Shown: positions 59,256 through 64,000 of the stretch, piece by piece
Layout: the number at the start of each line of letters is the position of its first letter
Position numbering within the stretch: position 1 is the first letter of the stretch
Assembly: GCA_022650895.1 (NCBI GenBank)
Contig: JALCQC010000006.1
Coordinates: 1-64,000 of the forward strand
Direction: 5' to 3'
Source: Bifidobacteriaceae bacterium
GTDB lineage: Bacteria > Actinomycetota > Actinomycetes > Actinomycetales > Bifidobacteriaceae
DNA: 64,000 nucleotides
Notes under the pieces: model-generated
Database searches by the model: none
Told to the model about the DNA's origin: nothing
The model's input: the letters and a program-made list of their open reading frames with translations, nothing else
Program-made: the position numbers and the translations under genes

Positions 59256-61772
59256 ATGGAAGAAACGCTAACGGAACAACCAACAGTGACTCCTGCGGCA
59301 GAGGAAAAGCCCACATTGCCGTACATAGAAGAGGACGGTCTGAGCACTGAGAAGGTGGAGGAACTCACCGCCGCCGGTGCCGTCAACCATCTCGATACAC
59401 AGACGTCACGTAGCTACAAGGACATCATTCTCTCCAATGTGTTCACTCTCTTCAACACCATCATTTTCGTGGCCATGATCTTGGTGATGATCGCAGGGCA
59501 GTGGCGTGACGCTATTTTCGGCGTTGTCATCATCGTCAACACAGGCATCGGCATCTTCACGGAGCTGAAGGCAAAGCGGGCGCTTGACAGCCTCAGCATC
59601 CTCGTCGCTTCACATGCGATGGTGCGCCGCGACGGCGAGAACAAAGAAGTTGCGCATGAGGACATTGTGCTCGGTGACATCCTGTGGATACGTTCCGGAG
59701 AACAGATTCCCGCCGATGCACAGATGCTGCATTCGTGGGGACTGGAACTCGATGAGTCCATGCTCACCGGTGAGTCTCGAACCGTTCACAAAAAGCCTGG
59801 AGATCAGGTGTTCTCGGGCTCGACGGCAGTGTCCGGCCTCGGTGTTGCCCGGGTCAGCGCAGTGGGTTCCTCCAGCTACGCGGCGACGCTGACAGCTAAA
59901 GCCAAGGTCTATAAAAAGGTTCATTCCGACTTGCAGGAGGGAATCAACAAGATCCTCAAGTACATGACCTACATCGTGATACCGCTGTGTCTTTTCCTCG
60001 CGTGGTCGCAAATCTCCGCGGTCGGTGGGTTGAGTCAGGCCTTCCAAACGGGAGCGTGGCGCGCTGCCACCGTCTCCGCAGTCGCGGGTGTCGTCGGCAT
60101 GATACCTGAGGGGCTCGTACTGCTCACCAGTTTGAATTTCGCTTTGTCGGCGATTAGGTTGTCACGTCAGAACACGCTGGTGCAGCAGATGGAATCCGTT
60201 GAGACGCTGGCACGCGTCGATTGCCTCAACCTCGATAAGACGGGGACGATCACGGACGGCGGCATCGTCTTCGACGGGCTTATCGCACTGTCGGGCAGCA
60301 TCGACGTCCTGAAGCAAGCGGCGTTCGACGTTCTCAACGAGGAGACGCCCAATGGCACCGGTGCGGCTGTCATAAAGGGCTTGAGAGAACAGGGATTTGA
60401 GAAAACCGCGGTAGAGAGCCGCATACCGTTCTCTTCGGCACGCAAGTGGAGCGCCATGCGACGCGAGGACGGTTCGACATGGTATTGCGGCGCTCCAGAG
60501 ATCCTTCTCTCAGCGCTGTCCGCACCCTATCCCGACGTTCGCAAGGCCGTGTCCAGCTATGCTCGCAAAGGCAAGAGGGTCCTGCTTCTGGCACAGGGGA
60601 GTGCGTCCGCTCAGACAGACTTCACCGAAGAGTCCCTCCCAGTGGACTTGAAACCCGAGGCAATCGTTCTGTGTAGTGAATCGATCCGTGAGGACGCCGC
60701 AGAGACCCTTGCGTATTTCCGCGATCAGGGTGTTCGCTGCCGCATCATCTCGGGAGACAATCCCGAGACCGTTGGTGCCATTGCGGAGAAGGTCAATCTG
60801 ATGGGGGAGAGCCATTCCCCGCGCGCTGTGGATGCGCGTGAACTGCCGAAGGATCCGGTCGCCCTAGCAGCCGCGCTCGAGGACATCGACGTGCTCGGCA
60901 GGGTCTTGCCCGAGCAGAAGAAGGCCATCGTCGACGCACTTCATCTGAAATCCCATGTGGTGGCGATGACAGGCGATGGCGTCAATGACTCTCTGGCCAT
61001 CAAGGAAGCGGATCTGGGAATCGCCATGGGCAACGCCGCTTCCGCTACGAAGTCGGTGGCACAGGTGATTCTGGTGGATTCGAAGTTCTCGCATCTTCCG
61101 GAAGTGGTGGCGCAGGGCCGCCGCGTCATGGCCAATATGGAACGCGTGGCGAGTCTGTTCCTTGTGAAGACCTGCTATTCGGCGATCATCGCCGTCGGAG
61201 TCGTCATCTCTGCGATTCCCTTCCCCTATCTTCCGCGCCATATGACCTACATCAGCGCGCTGACGATCGGCATCCCGGCCTTCATCCTGTCCCTTGCCCC
61301 CAATAATCGGCGGTATCGCAAGGGCTTTCTCTCTCGCGTGGTGCTCTTTTCACTGCCCAGCGGCATAGCGATCGGTGCCTGCACCTTGGCGGTTTCGCTG
61401 CTGCTTCCGAGCTATGCAGGCTGGAACGTGTTCGAGAACGCTCATCAGCTCACCGTGTTGCGTACGTGTTGCGCCATTGTCGTCTTCACCTTGGGAATCC
61501 TTGTGCTTGCCCGTGTCTCGAAGCCGCTCAATACCTGGCGTGGCGGCCTCGTCTTCGCCATTGCTGCGGTAGGCGTGATGGGTGCCTTCATTCCTGCGGT
61601 TTCACGGTTCTTCGCCATTGATCTCCCCGACGACATCGGCGGAATGCACCTGTTCATCGCACTGATTCTGTCCGTCATCGTGTTCATCGTCGTCCAGGCC
61701 ATCGTGCGGTGGGGTGTTCGTTGGATGAGACGACATTACCTGAGAACCCCCTACGAAATAAGAAGACGGTAA
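59256..61772 (+). CDS. Cation-translocating P-type ATPase, CtpE-like
   Basis: An 838-residue HAD-type P-type ATPase. The actuator loop DESMLTGESRTV, PEGL motif (MIPEGLVLLTSLNFAL), phosphorylation site CLNLDKTGTITDGG, and hinge MTGDGVNDSLAIKEADLGIAMG are intact. The membrane domain has no CPC, so heavy-metal transport is unlikely. PEGL plus overall layout resemble mycobacterial CtpE, described as a calcium importer. K+, Mg2+ or other cations remain possible. AAGG precedes the ATG weakly. It stands alone between the lipoprotein and aconitase genes. Confidence 0.9.
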   Translation: MEETLTEQPTVTPAAEEKPTLPYIEEDGLSTEKVEELTAAGAVNHLDTQTSRSYKDIILSNVFTLFNTIIFVAMILVMIAGQWRDAIFGVVIIVNTGIGIFTELKAKRALDSLSILVASHAMVRRDGENKEVAHEDIVLGDILWIRSGEQIPADAQMLHSWGLELDESMLTGESRTVHKKPGDQVFSGSTAVSGLGVARVSAVGSSSYAATLTAKAKVYKKVHSDLQEGINKILKYMTYIVIPLCLFLAWSQISAVGGLSQAFQTGAWRAATVSAVAGVVGMIPEGLVLLTSLNFALSAIRLSRQNTLVQQMESVETLARVDCLNLDKTGTITDGGIVFDGLIALSGSIDVLKQAAFDVLNEETPNGTGAAVIKGLREQGFEKTAVESRIPFSSARKWSAMRREDGSTWYCGAPEILLSALSAPYPDVRKAVSSYARKGKRVLLLAQGSASAQTDFTEESLPVDLKPEAIVLCSESIREDAAETLAYFRDQGVRCRIISGDNPETVGAIAEKVNLMGESHSPRAVDARELPKDPVALAAALEDIDVLGRVLPEQKKAIVDALHLKSHVVAMTGDGVNDSLAIKEADLGIAMGNAASATKSVAQVILVDSKFSHLPEVVAQGRRVMANMERVASLFLVKTCYSAIIAVGVVISAIPFPYLPRHMTYISALTIGIPAFILSLAPNNRRYRKGFLSRVVLFSLPSGIAIGACTLAVSLLLPSYAGWNVFENAHQLTVLRTCCAIVVFTLGILVLARVSKPLNTWRGGLVFAIAAVGVMGAFIPAVSRFFAIDLPDDIGGMHLFIALILSVIVFIVVQAIVRWGVRWMRRHYLRTPYEIRRR

Positions 61773-61823
61773 AACAGAAGGCATCGATACAGAACCTGAC
61801 ATTTTGACACCGTCGGAGGCACG

Positions 61824-64000
61824 ATGACACTCAAAGAAGACCAGCTGGGCACCATGGATGTGGCGGACACGACATATTCCTATTACGACATCACGTCGTT
61901 GACGGGCATATCGCATCTTCCGTACTGCTTGAAGGTGCTTGTAGAGAATTTGGTGAGGAACCTGGATGGCACGCACATCACGGAGGAGCAGGTCTCGTCT
62001 TTACTGAACTGGGATCCGCAGGCGCAGCCGAGTGAGGAAATCCAATTCAGTCCTTCCCGTGTGGTCATGCAGGATTTCACAGGTGTTCCCTGCATCGTTG
62101 ATCTTGCGACGATGCGTGACGCGGTCCGTGAACTCGGTGGGGATCCCACGGTCATCAATCCTCAGGTTCCCGCACAGATGGTCATCGATCATTCCGTCCA
62201 GATCGACGTGGCGGGAGTGCCGGGTGCCATCGAAAAGAACATGGACATCGAATATCAGCGCAACCGCGAGCGCTATCAGTTCCTTCGTTGGGGTCAGCAG
62301 GCCTTCCGCAACTTCAAGGTGGTCCCTCCGGGAACGGGCATCATTCATCAGGTCAATCTCGAATATCTGGCGCAGTCGGTGATGACGAAGGCCGCCGACG
62401 ATGGCACTACTCTGGCCTACTTAGATTCGTGTGTCGGTACCGATTCACACACCACCATGGTCAACGGTCTCGGTGTGCTCGGCTGGGGTGTGGGCGGCAT
62501 CGAGGCGGAGGCGGCCATGCTGGGTCAGCCCATCTCCATGCTGATTCCGCGTGTCCTCGGGTTCAAACTCTCCGGGCACATCCGTGAGGGTGTCACTGCG
62601 ACAGACGTCGTGCTGACCCTGACCGACATGCTGCGCCAACACGGCGTGGTAGGAAAATTCGTTGAGTTCTATGGCGAGGGAGTGGCGCAGCTGCCTCTGG
62701 CCAACCGTGCGACCATTGGCAACATGAGCCCTGAATTCGGCTCGACCTGCGCCATTTTCCCCATCGATGACGTCACCATCGACTACCTGCGCCTCACTGG
62801 TCGCTCGGAGGAACAGGTAAAGCTCGTGGAATCCTACGCCAAGGTGAATGGCCTGTGGCACGACGTGCATGCGGACGATTACGTGGAGCCGCAGTATTCC
62901 GAATACATGGAGCTGGATCTGGGCACGGTGGAGCCCTCGATCGCAGGTCCGAAGCGTCCCCAGGACCGCATTCCGCTGCGAGCGTCCAAGGAAACGTATG
63001 AGAAGACGCTTCCGGATTACTTGGGGGACCACGCCGGTCTCACTCCGGTTGAGGTGACGACGCAGAAGGGTACCTTTGGAGTCCATAACGGGCAGGTCGC
63101 CATCGCTTCCATCACCAGCTGCACCAACACCTCCAATCCGTCGGTCATGATCGCCGCTGGACTCCTTGCGCGGAAAGCGCACGCTCTGGGTCTGACGCCG
63201 AAACCGTGGGTCAAGACCTCCTTGGCGCCGGGTTCCCAAGTGGTCACTGATTACCTTGACAAGGCCGGTCTCACTTCCGACCTCGACGCACTGGGATATC
63301 AGCTTGTGGGATACGGGTGCGCCACCTGCATTGGAAACTCGGGTCCACTCGATCCGGCGATCTCGCAGGCGATCAACGACAATGATCTGACGGTGACGGC
63401 GGTGCTTTCGGGCAATCGCAACTTCGAAGGCCGCATCAGCCCCGATGTGAAGATGAACTATCTCGCTTCGCCGCCGCTGGTTATCGCCTACGCGCTGGCA
63501 GGCTCCATGGACTTCGATTTCGAAACCGAGCCACTGGGAACGAGCGATGCGGGAGATCCCGTCTATCTGCGTGACATCTGGCCCTCCAATGAAGAGGTGG
63601 AGAAGGTCGTTGATTCCACCATCTCACGTGAGATGTTCCTCAAGGACTACGCCTCCGTCTTTGAAGGCGATGAGCGGTGGAAGAGCCTTGACGTTCCGGC
63701 CGGCGACGCTTTTTCCTGGGACGATGATTCCACCTACGTTCGTAAACAGACCTTCTTCGAGGGATTTTCCCACGAGCCTGCCGCCGTCACCGACATCTCG
63801 GGGGCACGCGTGCTCGCACTGTTGGGGGACTCGGTGACGACGGATCACATCTCGCCAGCGGGTGCCATCAAGGCGTCAAGCCCGGCTGGACTGTATCTGC
63901 AGGATCACGGAATCACTCCGAAGAACTTCAACTCCTATGGCTCGCGTCGGGGTAATCACGAGGTGATGGTGCGCGGCACCTTCGGCAATATCCGTCTGCG
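61824..64000 (+). CDS. acnA: Aconitate hydratase, 3' end beyond the window
   Basis: 725 full codons are visible from ATG 61824 (GGAGG before it), with no stop inside the window, so the ORF track omits it. The N-terminal part has [18 protein letters not shown] and [36 protein letters not shown]. The three Fe-S cysteines occur in [14 protein letters not shown] and [14 protein letters not shown], and the swivel-domain part [15 protein letters not shown] ... [16 protein letters not shown] is present at the window end. It interconverts citrate and isocitrate. In bifidobacteria this serves the partial TCA branch toward glutamate. Confidence 0.96.
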   Translation, partial: MTLKEDQLGTMDVADTTYSYYDITSLTGISHLPYCLKVLVENLVRNLDGTHITEEQVSSLLNWDPQAQPSEEIQFSPSRVVMQDFTGVPCIVDLATMRDAVRELGGDPTVINPQVPAQMVIDHSVQIDVAGVPGAIEKNMDIEYQRNRERYQFLRWGQQAFRNFKVVPPGTGIIHQVNLEYLAQSVMTKAADDGTTLAYLDSCVGTDSHTTMVNGLGVLGWGVGGIEAEAAMLGQPISMLIPRVLGFKLSGHIREGVTATDVVLTLTDMLRQHGVVGKFVEFYGEGVAQLPLANRATIGNMSPEFGSTCAIFPIDDVTIDYLRLTGRSEEQVKLVESYAKVNGLWHDVHADDYVEPQYSEYMELDLGTVEPSIAGPKRPQDRIPLRASKETYEKTLPDYLGDHAGLTPVEVTTQKGTFGVHNGQVAIASITSCTNTSNPSVMIAAGLLARKAHALGLTPKPWVKTSLAPGSQVVTDYLDKAGLTSDLDALGYQLVGYGCATCIGNSGPLDPAISQAINDNDLTVTAVLSGNRNFEGRISPDVKMNYLASPPLVIAYALAGSMDFDFETEPLGTSDAGDPVYLRDIWPSNEEVEKVVDSTISREMFLKDYASVFEGDERWKSLDVPAGDAFSWDDDSTYVRKQTFFEGFSHEPAAVTDISGARVLALLGDSVTTDHISPAGAIKASSPAGLYLQDHGITPKNFNSYGSRRGNHEVMVRGTFGNIRL

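Noticed and set aside
1-64000. CRISPR arrays, insertion sequences, prophage genes, rRNA
   Set aside because: No regularly spaced direct repeats, transposase or phage proteins, and no rRNA-like sequence were found. The two tyrosine recombinases are XerC and XerD housekeeping types.

Overview
The window looks like a chromosomal segment from a member of the Bifidobacteriaceae (Actinobacteria). I infer this from gene order and content, not from any marker with a species name. The pointers are moderately high G+C, an infC-rpmI-rplT-xerD-parA-scpA-scpB run, a DUF3710-DUF3159-RNA methyltransferase run, a fused OppD/OppF ATPase, a separate murE / ATP-grasp ligase / aspartate racemase cluster, and a 24-residue actinobacterial-type bL37 gene. 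I see no insertion sequence, prophage, CRISPR array, rRNA or tRNA. The window starts just after the end of a minus-strand ROK regulator and ends inside an aconitase gene.

Bases 1-15.4 kb form a pentose/xylan-oligosaccharide island: ROK regulator, xylose isomerase, LacI repressor, an ABC importer (lipoprotein plus two permeases, no ATPase), a GH43 beta-xylosidase-type enzyme, a GQSNM-type acetylesterase, a left-handed-beta-helix acetyltransferase, xylulokinase and a second ROK regulator. Two copies of a 14-bp near-palindrome lie in front of lacI and the importer operon. Imported oligosaccharides would be deacetylated and cut to xylose, then isomerised by XylA and phosphorylated by XylB. The importer presumably uses a shared MsiK-type ATPase encoded elsewhere.

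Bases 15.4-34 kb hold housekeeping and stress genes: GNAT, NUDIX, Xaa-Pro aminopeptidase, folC, smc, then murE / ATP-grasp / racemase (probably a D-Asp peptidoglycan cross-bridge module), a DnaQ-like exonuclease, an ECF sigma factor with a degenerate RsrA-like partner, bL37 (missed by the ORF track), aldose epimerase, a YbaK-type deacylase, gap, an ArsC/Spx-like protein, thiamine pyrophosphokinase and fused MsrA-MsrB.

Bases 35-48 kb carry infC-rpmI-rplT (infC very likely starting on ATT), xerD-parA-scpA-scpB, an MFS transporter, typA, then a membrane protein with pheA and tyrA, a small SH3-like protein and xerC.

Bases 48-64 kb hold an oligopeptide ABC system (oppA-oppB-oppC-oppDF) whose first gene is preceded by an unusually structured leader ending in a strong terminator-like hairpin. 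After it come exonuclease III, DUF3710, DUF3159, an RNA methyltransferase, an orphan sugar-binding-type lipoprotein, a CtpE-like P-type ATPase and the 5' part of acnA. The most interesting observations are the oppA leader RNA, the murE/ligase/racemase cluster, the hidden bL37 gene, the anti-sigma-like protein missing zinc ligands, the stand-alone SH3 domain and the infC leader.
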